NCBI GenBank assembly: GCA_029204225.1
Contig: MU835125.1
Location: 1-41,675, forward strand
From: Diphasiastrum complanatum
Taxonomy: Eukaryota > Streptophyta > Lycopodiopsida > Lycopodiales > Lycopodiaceae
Length of the DNA stretch: 41,675 bases
Direction of reading: 5' to 3'
The translations under genes and the position numbers were made by a program. The notes beneath the pieces are model-generated. The model searched no databases, was not told the origin of the DNA, and was given only the letters and a program-made list of their open reading frames with translations. Of this stretch, positions 11,429-21,146 are shown in pieces (the stretch's first letter is position 1; the number at the start of each line of letters is the position of its first letter).

Positions 11429-12227
11429 CTAGCCATAAGGCCTGATGGGGTCTTTGCAGCCCTTGGCAGCTGACTGCCTAAACCCAAACCGACCTCCCCT
11501 TGCCAAGTACTGCTGGTGGAAAATTTCTGCTCTATAGAATTTTTTGGCGGGAAGGATTTCTGTCACAATTTTACTCTCGAATGTGTTCTGATGATTTTCC
11601 AGGGATTCTATGACCGTCTTCTGCTGTTCAGCTGTATAGTAGTATATGCCAGATCTATGTTGCGGTCGGATATAATGACCCTGTAAGCAAAACCCACAAA
11701 GAATTCCGTTAGTACCAGCATCCAGGGAATGGTTAATCATGCTCCTAATCCTTAAATACAAGGCCTAAATTTCGCAAAAGAAAATCACCTCCAAGTATTC
11801 ATGTACGCTATCCAGAATACAGAGCTGATAAAGGAGGCCTATTTAAGCAAACCTTATGTTCGAGTGCTGTTGGATCGTGACAAGCCCAGAAGACCTCGAG
11901 CAGGCTTTCATAGGTGCACACCTTGGGATCATAAACCACCCTCACCACCTCACAATGCCCTGTGTCTCCTTCACATACATCTCTATAAGTAGGGTTGTGC
12001 AGGTGGCCTTGAGAATAGCCAGCTTCAGTTTTAGTCACTCCTGGCACTCTCTGGTAAGCAAGCTCCACCCCCCAAAATCTGCCTGCTCCAAATTGAGCGA
12101 ACTGCTGGTGAAACTCTGGAATATCAGCATCTGGACCTTGGGGAATGGAGGAATCCATCATATTTAACTGGGAGCTGGAATTGCCTCTTAATCCAAGCTT
12201 AGCCAACCATCCTCTGCCCTTTGCCAT
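11429..12227 (-). CDS. MSRA: Peptide methionine sulfoxide reductase A homologue, catalytic Cys lost
   Basis: Two exons: 12227-11853 (125 codons) and 11680-11429 (83 codons plus stop), joined across a 172-bp GT-AG intron (11852-11681) in phase 0, giving 208 residues, normal for plant cytosolic MsrA. The start is chosen because the N-terminal wording (LAKLGLRG..., then QFAQFGAG) aligns with plant PMSR proteins and a TATA box lies upstream. MsrA normally reduces methionine-S-sulfoxide in proteins using the Cys of GCFWG. Here that motif reads GRFWG, with Arg50 (AGA) in place of Cys. Neighbouring family features stay: GYSQG, HNPTY, the Glu of GHCEVV (Glu93) and EILPAKKFYRAE. The conserved GNDVGTQYRS block has become GHYIRPQHRS, and one of the two usual C-terminal recycling Cys is Pro (KGCKDPIRPYG). 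The frame and splice sites are intact, so it may be expressed, but it cannot use the known mechanism. It is either a young pseudogene or a repurposed protein. Confidence 0.85.
11681..11852 (-). other. Intron of the MsrA-like gene
   Basis: 172 bp, starting GTTTGC after AAG (11853-11855) and ending TTGCTTACAG before GGT (11680-11678). Splicing joins His-Lys to Gly-His with no shift. The junction aligns without a gap to intact plant MsrA, which supports the call. Confidence 0.8.
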
Positions 12228-12370
12228 CCTGCAAGCAACAGCCCACTTATCTTACTCTCAAGCCCACATTCAGCTCAGAAGCTAATAGATTGTTGTTTCT
12301 ACAGCAGCAAGTAAAGATGAGAAACCCAGGAGTAAATTCTTCTTGGATCTTCAAGGGAAGAGTAGCTATG

Positions 12371-12380
12371 CTATATATAG
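12371..12380 (-). promoter_or_regulatory. TATA box of the MsrA-like gene
   Basis: CTATATATAG, about 145 bp upstream of the start codon at 12227, in the context gtggctatatatagcat on the minus strand. The distance suits a TATA box with a 5' leader of about 100 bases. It supports this locus as a genuine promoter-bearing gene rather than a processed copy, consistent with the retained intron. Confidence 0.6.
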
Positions 12381-13530
12381 CCACATCTTATGTCACTACA
12401 GTGCAAGCGTTACATAACCAGTACCTGATGTCATTGCATTCATTGTCAAAACTGGAGAATTTGAATCAACATTCCTCAGACCGACTCAGGACTGAGTAGT
12501 GAGCAGACCCCTGGGTCTGCAAGGCCAACTGTCAGATCCACTGAAGAGTTTCCTGAAGCTTCTCTCCAAGATTCACTTTGACATCGATCCAAATACAGAC
12601 TTTGGGTGCAGATTGCAGAACTTAGAAGGAAGCTAGAGGGCTCACCAGGTTTTCAAAAACAAACCTTTCAAGTTCCTATGGCCCAGGCCCCACGGCATTG
12701 CCCATCAGACTCCAGGTCTGGACTTTGTACGGTTAAATGTGAAGAGCTAACTACACCTGAATTAAAAAATGATGTATTGCTGCAGAGTCACACGGATCAA
12801 CTAAAATATGAGTATTTTGCTGCAGAGTCAGCCGAGTCAGTTAGCTGTCCAGAGGCAGATCAACTGCCCGGATCCCAGAAAAGATGTGGGCAGTTAGACA
12901 CAAAACGAGATTTGCGGGATTTGATCCATCCTCAGCTGATTTCTAAAGTCAGGACTGACTGCGGCTGAGCTCGTCATCAATCGAGAATCCACACGTGGGA
13001 CATACATGTGCCCTAGAAAGTGGGTTTCAAAACCAGCCCCACCTATATTTGTAATGCATTGTGGAATGCCACAGCTTTGAATTGTGATTGGAGCTTAGGG
13101 TTTTAGAATCAAAACTAGGTTTTGGATTCAAAAAATGAAAATCAGAGTTTTAGTGAGAAAATATGTGTGTGTGAGAGAATAAATAATGATAGACAAAATG
13201 TGTTTTGGAGCTTCTCATTGGTCCAGTTGAATTTTAGAGAGAGAACATTGCTTTTAAAAACTTCTAGAAAGAGAATTTCCTAGGGGAGAGAGAGAGAGAG
13301 AGAGAGAGACCGCTTAGCGAGAGGAACAACTTTTTTGAAATTTTAGGTTTAGGGTTTAGGAATGAGAAATAGCAAGAGAGAGACTGAGAAAAAGAGAGAG
13401 AGAGAAATATACTCTTGAAAAAAACGAGATTCTTAACCATAGTTTTTGTTGTTGTTGAGAAGGGGCTTGAGAAATGAACGTGATTATTAGTTGTGAGCTG
13501 TCACATCCCCATTAAGGTTCACATTCAAAC
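12381..13530. other. Upstream region of the MsrA-like gene
   Basis: 12381-12970 is more GC-rich than the surroundings and holds an open 120-codon plus-strand frame (12606-12968) with no recognised motif. A 14-base block (ttgctgcagagtca) occurs at about 12778 and 12818. A G-box-like CACACGTGGG lies near 12991. 12970-13530 is AT-rich with GA-rich patches, including (GA)n at 13286-13308 and purine-rich DNA to about 13410. No gene is supported. Confidence 0.4.
13286..13308. repeat. (GA)n microsatellite
   Basis: A short pure GA run within a longer purine-rich stretch that continues intermittently to about 13405. Confidence 0.9.
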
Positions 13531-14074
13531 CAGTGTTGGGCGGGTATTCATATTTTCAATACGAGCCGGCTTGCTATTATACTTTTAAATACTCGGGCAT
13601 GAGTATCATCATGTTTGTAAATTGGTGGTTGGTTTCAACCGGCCTAGGTATTGTAGGTGTGATACAAGCCGAAAATAAACCTGGGTATGAGTATTATTTT
13701 TTTTTATAAAATTAGCCATTTTATAAAGGGTAGTATGCATCTAATAAAAAGCATGACTTTTTTAAATATAATATGCATATGATTTTAAAGGCCAATACTT
13801 TGTTAGTGCCCACCAATGTCTTTGGGACACCATGAATAATATTTATCACATATGTAAATTTTGAAAACCAACTAAAAATGGATACTATATTGATACCATG
13901 TTAAATTTGAATTTTTTGCCCCTGATCCGGGTATCGATATGTGCATTGATGGGCTATAACCAACCCGGGTCGAGTATCGACCGTAGTATCACAAAATCAT
14001 ATACCGGTCGGGTATGTTCTACAATACCATTGTTGATATCACCGCCCGACCACCTATATACCCGCCCAAAACTG
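13531..14074. mobile_element. hAT-like non-autonomous (MITE) element
   Basis: 544 bp with terminal inverted repeats: the left end starts CAGTGTTGGGCGGGTAT and the right end, read inward on the minus strand, starts CAGTTTTGGGCGGGTAT (16 of 17 identical). The flanks are ATTCAAAC (13523-13530) and ATTTAAAC (14075-14082), an 8-bp target duplication with one transition. CAGTG-type ends and 8-bp duplications are typical of the hAT superfamily. Inside, CGGG/CCCG motifs recur near both ends (about 13593, 13927, 13967, 14008, 14046), as expected of hAT subterminal transposase-binding repeats. There is no transposase frame, so it depends on a partner elsewhere. Confidence 0.8.
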
Positions 14075-14155
14075 ATTTAAACCTTATTACCTTTTTGTTA
14101 ATACTTTTGGTCAAAAGAAAACGTTCCAATGTTTTTTTTCATTCAGGAGATTAAG

Positions 14156-14157
<2 letters not shown>

Positions 14158-14243
<86 letters not shown>
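14158..14243. repeat. Compound (TG)n(GA)n microsatellite
   Basis: About 15 TG repeats followed by about 28 GA repeats. It lies just left of the truncated 5' edge of copia element 1, so it may mark the breakpoint. Confidence 0.97.
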
Positions 14244-14245
<2 letters not shown>

Positions 14246-14312
14246 AAATACAATGGCTTGATGTATTTGTACGAGCTGCTTTGATTCATGTTTGATCAAG
14301 TTCTATTAGAGT

Positions 14313-14537
14313 TTGCAAAAATTGTTCATTACAGCATTAATGACAAGTGATGAGGCCAAGGATACCTGGTACATTGATAGTGGTGCATCCAAGCACATGA
14401 CTTTAAGGAAAGAGTGGTTTTTCGAACTCAAGGAAACTGACAATGGTGATGAAGTTGGACAAGCTGATGGCAAATTGCTATCTCTTAAAGGAGTTGGAGT
14501 GGTACTAGTGAAGTTAGCCAGTGGGAAGATAAAGTAG
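14313..14537 (+). pseudogene. copia protease, element 1
   Basis: An aspartic protease that would process Gag-Pol. WYIDSGASKHM carries the catalytic Asp-Ser-Gly (14376-14384), followed by the DNGDEVGQADGK and GVGVVLVKLASGK strands typical of copia. The frame ends at TAG 14535-14537, shortly before the NVQYVPGL segment that normally continues without a stop into the next domain. No gag or zinc knuckle precedes it. The active-site triad is intact but the polyprotein is broken. Confidence 0.85.
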
Positions 14538-14546
14538 ATAAGCAAT

Positions 14547-15503
14547 GTGCAATATGTACCTGGCTTAGCAAACAATCTACTATATGCTGGGACGATGGCT
14601 GATCAACAACTCAAGGTTGAGTTTGACAGTGACAAATGTCTTGTCAAAGACATCAAGAATCACTACAAAGTGATTGCTATAGGAGCTAGAGTCAACGAGA
14701 ATCGACTCTACAAATTGAATGTGAGATCTTTTACTCAAGCTATGGTAAGCACTGTTGATAGTCGAAGTGATCTTTGGCATCAAAGGTTTGGTCATATTAG
14801 TGCTCAAAGCTTGCAAATCCTTAAAAGAGGTAATCTAGTTGTTGGATTGCCTGATATCTTTTTTGAAGGAAAAATTTGTGAGGGTTGCTATTGGGAAAAC
14901 AACATAGAGAGAGATTTCCCAAAGATGGAGCAAGAAGAGCCAATGGCATTCTTGATCTTGTTCATATTGATATGTGTGGACCAATACAAACTAGGTCCAT
15001 TAGTGGTTGTTACTATTTCATCACATTCATTGATGACTATAGTAGACATATCTGGATTTATTTCATAAGCAAGAAATCTGATGCTTTTGTCAAGTTTAGA
15101 GAGTTCAAGACTCTAGTTGAAAAACAAACAGATTGTTATATTAAGACCCTTAGATCAGATGGTGGCGGTGAGTATTTTTCAACAGAGTTTATAAATTTTT
15201 GCAAGGATCAAGGGATCAAGAGACAAACCAGTACACCCTATTCACCACAACAGAACGGAGTTGCAGAACGGAAAAACATATCCATTGTGGAGATGGCTAG
15301 GGCAATGCTTAAGAGCAAGGGTTTGCCAAAATACTTTTTGGGCAGAAGCATGCAACACAACTACTCATATCTTGAATCGGTGTCCTACGAAGTCCGTGGA
15401 GGGTAAGACACCTTACGAAGCTTTTATTGGAAAGAAACCTAATATTTCTCATTTACAAGTATTCGGTTGTGATGCTTACGCTCATGTGCCTGATGAAAAA
15501 TGA
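14547..15503 (+). pseudogene. copia GAG-pre-integrase and integrase, element 1
   Basis: 14547-14900 reads the pre-integrase domain (LWHQRFGHISAQSL, the HHCC-type zinc region with CEGCYW). A frameshift near 14890-14920 moves to the frame of 14885-15406, with [10 protein letters not shown] (first catalytic Asp, 14969), [20 protein letters not shown] (second Asp, 15158) and NGVAERKN (Glu, 15266). The D-X35-E spacing is canonical. A second shift near 15345 moves to 15261-15503 ([11 protein letters not shown], then QVFGCDAYAHVP), which ends at TGA 15501-15503 where the family has Arg (RKLDAKA follows). All three catalytic residues survive but in a broken frame. Confidence 0.9.
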
Positions 15504-15687
15504 AAGAAGCTGGATGCAAAGGCTGTTAACTGTATTTTCCTTGGATATGATGAAAGAGCCAAGGCATATGGGATGTATGACACAGATGCACAAAAGATCG
15601 TGATTTTTAGAGATGCTACTGTTGATGAGATGGGTCAAAATGACCAAATAAAATTGACAAATTGATCCCTTTGACGATAAAGCTAAA
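15504..15687 (+). pseudogene. copia integrase C-terminal tail, element 1
   Basis: After the stop at 15501 the same frame continues with KKLDAKAVNCIFLGYDERAKAY, then RDATVDEM, the end of the integrase region. Another frame change occurs around 15640-15690 before the acidic linker that leads into reverse transcriptase. Confidence 0.7.
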
Positions 15688-16413
15688 GTGCAAGTGAAGG
15701 AAGAAGTTGGTGTCGACATGGAAGAGCCAATGGAAAAAGATAGGGTTAATAATGAGATTCCTAGGAGAGTGCCTAAGTGGTACTTGTCAGTAACAAGTCA
15801 TGCTAATAAGGGAGATACTCCCGAATCAAGTGAGCAGGGAGAGCTTAGAAGATCAAGTAGAAATCGAAAACCTCTTGCAAGATTAAAGATGAATCTAGGC
15901 CTAATGGGTTCTATGCTCAAGGCTCAAGAACTAAAAGCTTTTGATAAAGCAAAGGAGCACAAGGAGTGGCGTGAAGCTATGGAAATAGAAATGGAAGCTA
16001 TATCGAAAAATAGGATGTGGAATTTGGTTGAGCTACCTGATGGTAAGACGCCTATCACTTGTAAATGGATATACAAGATCAAATATAGAACTGATGGGCA
16101 ACTCAACAAGTACAAAGCACGGTTGTTTGCGAGAGGATTTGAGCAGCAGGAAGGTATTGATTTTGAGGAAACCTTTGCACCCGTAGCTAAGATGGTAACT
16201 ATATGTTCTATCATTGCTATTTCTGCTTTCTATGGTTGGAAGATCCAGCAAATGGACGTTAAATCTGCTTTTCTTAATGGAATGATGGATGAGGAGGTGT
16301 ACTTAGTACAACCTCAAGGATTTGTTGAGCCAGGGAGAGAGCATCTCGTTTGTAAGCTCAACAAAGCTATTTATGGATTGAAGCAAGCACCACGGGCGTG
16401 GTACTTGCATTGA
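15688..16413 (+). pseudogene. copia reverse transcriptase, N-terminal part, element 1
   Basis: 241 codons: an acidic linker, RRSSRNRKPLAR, then the reverse transcriptase entry EWREAMEIEMEAI, WNLVELPDGKTPITCKWIYK (residues about 110-130), YKARLFARGFEQQEGIDFEE, TFAPVAKM, QMDVKSAFLNG (first catalytic Asp) and YGLKQAPRAWY. The frame stops at TGA 16411-16413; a one-base shift restores the family continuation (CIDEHFKRRGM). It would copy RNA into cDNA in the virus-like particle, but it is split from its YVDD half. Confidence 0.92.
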
Positions 16414-16435
16414 TGAACACTTCAAGCGAAGGGGA

Positions 16436-16936
16436 ATGGTAAAGAGTGATGCTGATCCTAATCTTTACATTCTAAGACAAGATTCAAATATAGTGCTCAT
16501 TGTGTTGTACGTGGACGATTTGATTATTACAAGAAGTAATGAGAGCTTAATTGATGAAATAAAATCAGATCTTTCCAATGCTTTTGACATGAGTGATCTA
16601 GGATTCTTGCACTATTGTCTTGGCATTGAAGTATGGCAAAAGGAAGACATGGTCTTTCTTACACAAAGCAAATATGCACGAGATTTGCTTTATAAGTTCA
16701 ATATGCAGGATTGTAAGCCTTTGAGAACACCTACGGATGTCAACATGAAGCTTACTGCATATGATGAATCTGAGAAAGTGGATGCTTATTTGTATAGACA
16801 GCTGGTGGATAGTTTGATTTATTTGACACACACACGACTTGATATTTCTTATGTTGTTGGTGTTGTTAGTCAATTTATGCAAGATCCTAGTCAAGCACAC
16901 TGTAAGTCTGCTAAACATATTCTTAGATACATTTGA
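16436..16936 (+). pseudogene. copia reverse transcriptase, YVDD half, element 1
   Basis: Opens with MVKSDADPNLYI and carries the catalytic LYVDDLIIT (YVDD at 16508-16519), then MSDLGFLHYCLGIEVWQ and FMQDPSQAH, the thumb/connection end. The frame stops at TGA 16934-16936 inside ILRYI-stop-GTL, where relatives have Arg or Lys. The catalytic motif is preserved; function is lost through the frameshift upstream and the stop. Confidence 0.92.
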
Positions 16937-17440
16937 GGGACATTGAATTTGGTTTGAAGTATGATCAGCCTGAAGCGCCAATGTTGGTAGCTTATACAGA
17001 TGCCGATTGGGCCGATAATATTGATGACAGAAGATCTACCAATGGTCATACATTCAGTTATGGTACAGCTGCAATTTCATGGAGCAGCAAAAAGCAACCT
17101 ACAGTAGCCTAATCATCGACGAAAGCTGAATATCGAGCACTCAGTAATGCTACACAAGAAGCGGTATGGTTATGAAGATTGCTTGTGGATTTAGATCAAC
17201 CATAGGTGGATGCGACTACTATATCTTGCGATAATCAAAGTTGCATTCACCTTGCCAAAAATCTAGTTTTACATGCTCGAACCAAGCACATCGAAATACA
17301 CTACCATTTTGTTTGAGAGAAAATTCTTGATGGAGCCATTGATCTAGTTTTTTGTAAATCTGAAGATCAAATGGCAGATATTTTTACTAAGTCATCAGGT
17401 AGATGTAAATTTGAGAGGGTTCGTACTCTATTAGGAATAG
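16937..17440 (+). pseudogene. copia RNase H, element 1
   Basis: Readable in one frame with stops: AYTDADWADNIDDRRSTNGH (first catalytic Asp region), WSSKKQPTVA, AEYRALSNATQEAVWL, CDNQSCIHLAKN and RTKHIEIHYHFV, ending in ADIFTKS. In-frame stops fall at 17110 (TAA), 17173 (TGA) and 17314 (TGA). The last two occupy positions where the homologue at 33706-34283 has Lys or Arg. It would degrade RNA in the RNA-DNA hybrid if intact. Confidence 0.85.
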
Positions 17441-17469
17441 AAGAATGTAATTTTATCATTGAGGGAGAG

Positions 17470-17732
17470 TGTTAGAAATCAATGATAAATTTCATTGTTA
17501 CTATTTATGAGGTACATTAATGTTGACAGCTGTGACCAATTGTCATTAGGCATAGGGTAGTCCATTAGTCTACTCGTAGGTCTTCTCTCTCTATCAGGGG
17601 TTCAAGGTTTATTTGTACATTTTACATTCAGTATGTTGTAGAGTGATAGTGTGATTGTGCGTGTTCTTCTTCTGCCTTCTTGTGGTGAATGCTTATGGTG
17701 AATGCTTGATGTTGCATATCTGATTGTTGACA
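17470..17732 (+). repeat. LTR (263 bp), shared by elements 1 and 2
   Basis: Starts TGTTAGAAATCAATG directly after a polypurine tract and ends GATTGTTGACA directly before a primer-site-like sequence. The inverted copy at 29480-29729 is about 95 percent identical; this copy has an extra 13-bp tandem repeat (tggtgaatgctta). Since it is preceded by the pol 3' end of element 1 and followed by the leader and gag of element 2, it acts as a 3' LTR for one and a 5' LTR for the other. Confidence 0.88.
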
Positions 17733-17742
17733 TGTATCAGAG
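17733..17742 (+). other. Degenerate tRNA-Met primer-binding site
   Basis: TGTATCAGAG, one base shorter than the standard TGGTATCAGAG, placed exactly at the LTR end. The homologous LTR at 29480-29729 is followed by the intact form on the minus strand. The deletion would weaken tRNA priming. Confidence 0.75.
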
Positions 17743-18664
17743 ATTTGTCTGTAGATAGATGACCTAGCAGATTTGCTAAAAAAAGTGAGAAAAAGCCACT
17801 TTTTCAAGTTGACCAAAAATCACCGTTTCTCCATGGAATTTCATGATTGAACACTCTGTAGACTTGGAATCAGTAGGGCAACCCTGCTTCAGGCATCAGA
17901 TTGTGCTCAAATTGATCCAAAACTGAGTTTGATCAGGCTGAAAATGGCCAGGGTAGGCGTGATCGCAAACAAAGAGGAGAGCGTGGCTAGCGCGCATCCA
18001 ATCGAGCTGAAATCGTAGTAGCTCGAGGGAGTTGGTGTCCCAAGAGAAGAGTTCGGTGCATGTGCAGGATGGTGACCACAAGATAAGCTCCTTTGTAGAT
18101 CGACGGTGGTGATCTGGAAAAGGGAGCACCATCGGATCAAAACTAATCGTTGGATCTCCTTAAATCCACTTGAATTTCAATGGAAGGGGCATGAAGTGAA
18201 ATTCACATTGCAACTTCATTAAAAATTTTCAAATTGAAAGTTGAGTTGGGTCCCAAGTTCATGAAAGGTGAAGTTTCTTCACTCTGAAAAAACAGTTCAA
18301 AAACTAGAAAAGTCCCTATTTTTGGGCCCTTTATCCGTTTTGACCCAAACGAAAGGCTATAACCTCCAAACGAAGGGACTCGGACTGTATCTGCAAGTAT
18401 AGTACAACAAAACAAAGTGATTGCAACAGAGAAAGTGTTCAAAGTGCACCAAAAGTGATTTCACCATTCCATTGGGCATGTAGTTGAGAGTTGACGACAT
18501 AGTGCATCTCGGAAGGCGACGCCGATTTGGCTTTCAATTTGGTGGAAAAGCGTGGGTGGCCTGGTAAGGAAAAAAGTGCAGGTCATTATTTTTCACTTCT
18601 GACATCACAGTTGGCCTCGACATGCTGCTTTTAGTCTACGACAAAAGTTTCAAGCAGTTTTGCG
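17743..18664 (+). other. Leader of copia element 2
   Basis: About 920 bp between primer site and gag start, with no frame of note. It is moderately GC-rich around 17940-18130. The length is similar to the leader of element 4 (28511-29467), but the sequence differs, so the two are different subfamilies despite their similar LTRs. Confidence 0.6.
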
Positions 18665-19255
18665 ATGACAAACATGGGAGAGTCCATTTTGAGTGAAAGT
18701 AGCAAATTGGACATGATTTCCAACTATGCAATGTGGAAATTCAAAATGAAAAACATACTGATGGAGAAAGACGTGTGGGAAGTCATTATAGGTGATGAGA
18801 GAAGGTCGCCAAATGGAGCGGACATCAAAGTGTTTGACAAGAAGGTGAGGAAGGCTTTGACCTTCATTAACTTGTCAGTGAAGGATCACATCATTACCCA
18901 CATTTGTGATGTTGTTACACCCAGACAGGCATGGGATGTGATAAAGGAGCAGTTCAAGACGTCAAATCCGTCAAGAATCATTTTTCTGAAGTTAAAACTG
19001 AATAGTGCCCACATGGAACAAGGAGAGCACATTCAGACTTATATGACCAGAATCAAGACTATGAGGGATGAACTGCATTCTATTGGTGAGCGCATACGTG
19101 ATGTGGAACTGGTGCACAATGCATTGTGCGGCATTACAGAACCCTATCAGATGTTTGTGAGCGAAATAGCATCAAGAGAAAGATTGCCAACCTTTGACGA
19201 GCTCATAGGAATCTTGATGCAGGAAGAGCAATGGCGAGAAATGGTGACAGCTTGA
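18665..19255 (+). CDS. copia gag (capsid region), element 2
   Basis: 196 codons, the capsid part of copia Gag (UBN2/Retrotran_gag_2 type), which forms the cytoplasmic virus-like particle. Visible hallmarks are the N-terminal NYAMWKFKMKNILMEKDVWE, the central AWDVIKEQF and IIFLKLKLN, and the C-terminal GILMQEEQWRE. The start ATG at 18665 gives MTNMGESIL, comparable to MASLSESVF of element 4 (28510). The frame closes at TGA 19253-19255, before the nucleocapsid, so Gag is cut from its RNA-binding knuckle. Confidence 0.88.
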   Translation: MTNMGESILSESSKLDMISNYAMWKFKMKNILMEKDVWEVIIGDERRSPNGADIKVFDKKVRKALTFINLSVKDHIITHICDVVTPRQAWDVIKEQFKTSNPSRIIFLKLKLNSAHMEQGEHIQTYMTRIKTMRDELHSIGERIRDVELVHNALCGITEPYQMFVSEIASRERLPTFDELIGILMQEEQWREMVTA

Positions 19256-19342
19256 TGTCAAAATACTGACGATCAGGCACTTGCAACATGCCAAAAACAA
19301 GGCAAGGGCAAGGGCAAGAAGAAGTCTAAATAGCAATTTGCC

Positions 19343-19591
19343 ATGACTCAGGAGGATGAGGGATCTTCTAGTAAGACCAAGAAGAAAGGCAAGTGCTTCC
19401 ATTGTGGTAAAAAGGGCCATTGGAAGAGTGAATGTCAAAAATTCCTGGCGGAACAATGCAAGAGGAAACCAAAGCAAGAAGGTAACCTTGTCGATGAGGG
19501 TGAGATTGAAGACTCTAGCATCTTCATATTTGCATTGTCATCTAATCAAGATGATCAGGGTATATTGACTCGGGAGCCACAAGACATATGA
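19343..19591 (+). pseudogene. copia nucleocapsid zinc knuckle, element 2
   Basis: Contains KCFHCGKKGHWKSEC, a perfect CX2CX4HX4C knuckle (19394-19435) flanked by Lys-rich sequence, which binds the genomic RNA. The frame ends with LTREPQDI; shifted by one base this same stretch reads the protease active site, so a frameshift lies between 19435 and about 19565. Confidence 0.9.
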
Positions 19592-19986
19592 TAGGTAACA
19601 AGGATTGGTTCAGTAGCTTGAAAGTGTTGGATAATGGAACGTCCGTTTCACAAGCAAATGGTGATGTGTACAAGATCAAGGGGATAGGCACCGTTTCAAT
19701 CCAACTACCTGATGGCAAAAGCAGGATGATCAGGGAGGTACTTTACGTACCAAGTTTGAAGAAAAATCTACTTTCTATTGGAGTCATTACTGATCAAAAG
19801 TTGAAAGTAGAATTTGCTCATGATCGTTGCTTTGTGAAGGATGTGAACCAAAAGTTCAAAGTTATTGCGGATGGAGTAAGGGAGTCCAATACTAAATTGT
19901 ACAAGTTGAATGCTACAATCAAGGGACACTTGTCTCATCTATTCCATCACAAACTGAGTTGTGGCATAAGAGGCTTGGTCACTTGA
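19564..19986 (+). pseudogene. copia protease and GAG-pre-integrase, element 2
   Basis: Protease starts IDSGATRHM, catalytic Asp-Ser-Gly at 19567-19575, then DNGTSVSQANGD, EVLYVPSLKKNLLSIGV and the pre-integrase segment ending near TKLYKLN. The frame closes at TGA 19984-19986; one base over, LWHKRLGHLN continues the domain from about 19955. The aligned protease of element 1 is similar throughout, placing both in one clade. Confidence 0.88.
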
Positions 19987-21146
19987 ACTTAGGAATCCTC
20001 ACTTTGATGAGGAAATTGGAAATGGTAAGAGGATTGTCTACCATAGAAGGCCACTTGAAATCAATGTGCAAATCATGTGTATATGGGAAGCAGCATTGAG
20101 AGAAGTTCAATAAAGTTGGTGTTGCAAGAGCAAAGAACATCCTGGATTTGATCCACACAGATTTATGCGGGCCTATGAGGACTATGTCCTTAGGTAAAGC
20201 CTTCTATTTCATGACCTTTATTGATGCTATGTCATGTAAGACATGGATTTACTTCTTGAAGAAGAAATCGGATGCATTTGACAATTTCAAGAGCTTAAAA
20301 GCATTGGTCGAAAATTAGACAGGTAGGAAGATCAAAGTTCTAAGATCAGATAGTGGAGGTGAGTACAAGTCTAATGACTTCAATGATCTTTGTGATCAAT
20401 GTGGGATCAAAAGACAATTTATACAAGCTCATACTCCTGCTCTCAAAGGTGTAGCTGAGCGCAAGAATCGTACGATTGTAGAAAGTACCAGAATTATGCT
20501 AGTTGAGATGAAACTACCAAAAGATTTTTGGTCAGAAGCATGCAGTATGGCAGTCTATCTTCAAAATAGAAGGCCTACCATCTCCATACCAAAGATAACA
20601 CCTGAGGAGGCATTCATGAAGAAGAAGCCAAAGGTGAACCACTTGTGAATCTTTGGATATAAGGCCTTCGTATACATTCCTAAGGAAGAGAGACGTAAAC
20701 TTTATGTGAAAGCTATCAAGTGTATATTCCTAGGATATGATGATCGTGTGAAGGGCTATAGATGTTTTGATCTAGTGGAAAACAAAATCCATGTAAGCCA
20801 TGATGTTATCTTTGATGAATCCAAGATGTATGAAAACGAGGATGATGAGAAGATAGACACATCCAGTGGAAAAGATGATATAGTGAGGATACCTCCTAAT
20901 GATGATCCATTCATTGACTGCCAAGTGATGAACATGAGGATACATCTCAAGATACTACTACTCAACCTCAAGAAGCAGGTTGGAGAGGTAGAGATAAACC
21001 TTTGGGTGCGAGAAGGATTGAAGTTGCAGGTGACAAACGCAAGGAGAAGGATGTACCGTGGGATACATTTTCACCAGGAAGATAATCACCTGATAGGAAG
21101 TTCCCTAAGGGGTTTAGAGATTGTTGGAGAGCCGCGACATGGATGA
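19987..21146 (+). pseudogene. copia integrase, element 2
   Basis: Readable across three in-frame stops: TGA 20097-20099 (after GKQH), TAG 20316-20318 (after VEN) and TGA 20646-20648 (after NHL). The DDE residues are intact: LIHTDLCGP (Asp 20160), LRSDSGGEY (Asp 20349) and GVAERKNRT (Glu 20457), with exact D-X35-E spacing. 20706-21146 carries CIFLGYDDRVKGYR, VSHDVIFDES and an acidic linker, with a frameshift near 20930-20960. Each stop stands where relatives have Arg or Gln. Confidence 0.88.

Larger units (their letters stand above)
14313..17732 (+). mobile_element. copia element 1, 5'-truncated
   Basis: Plus-strand order: end of gag and protease (14313-14537), GAG-pre-integrase and integrase (14547-15640), reverse transcriptase (15688-16936), RNase H (16937-17440), polypurine tract gagggagag (17461-17469) and LTR (17470-17732). 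The 5' LTR, primer site and gag are absent; similarity begins between the microsatellite at 14243 and about 14340. Several frameshifts and stops separate the domains, so it is dead. PR-IN-RT-RH order proves the copia class. Confidence 0.9.

Noticed and set aside
12606-12968. 120-codon frame as a gene
   Set aside because: No recognisable domain, no splice or promoter support, and it lies in the upstream region of the opposite-strand gene.
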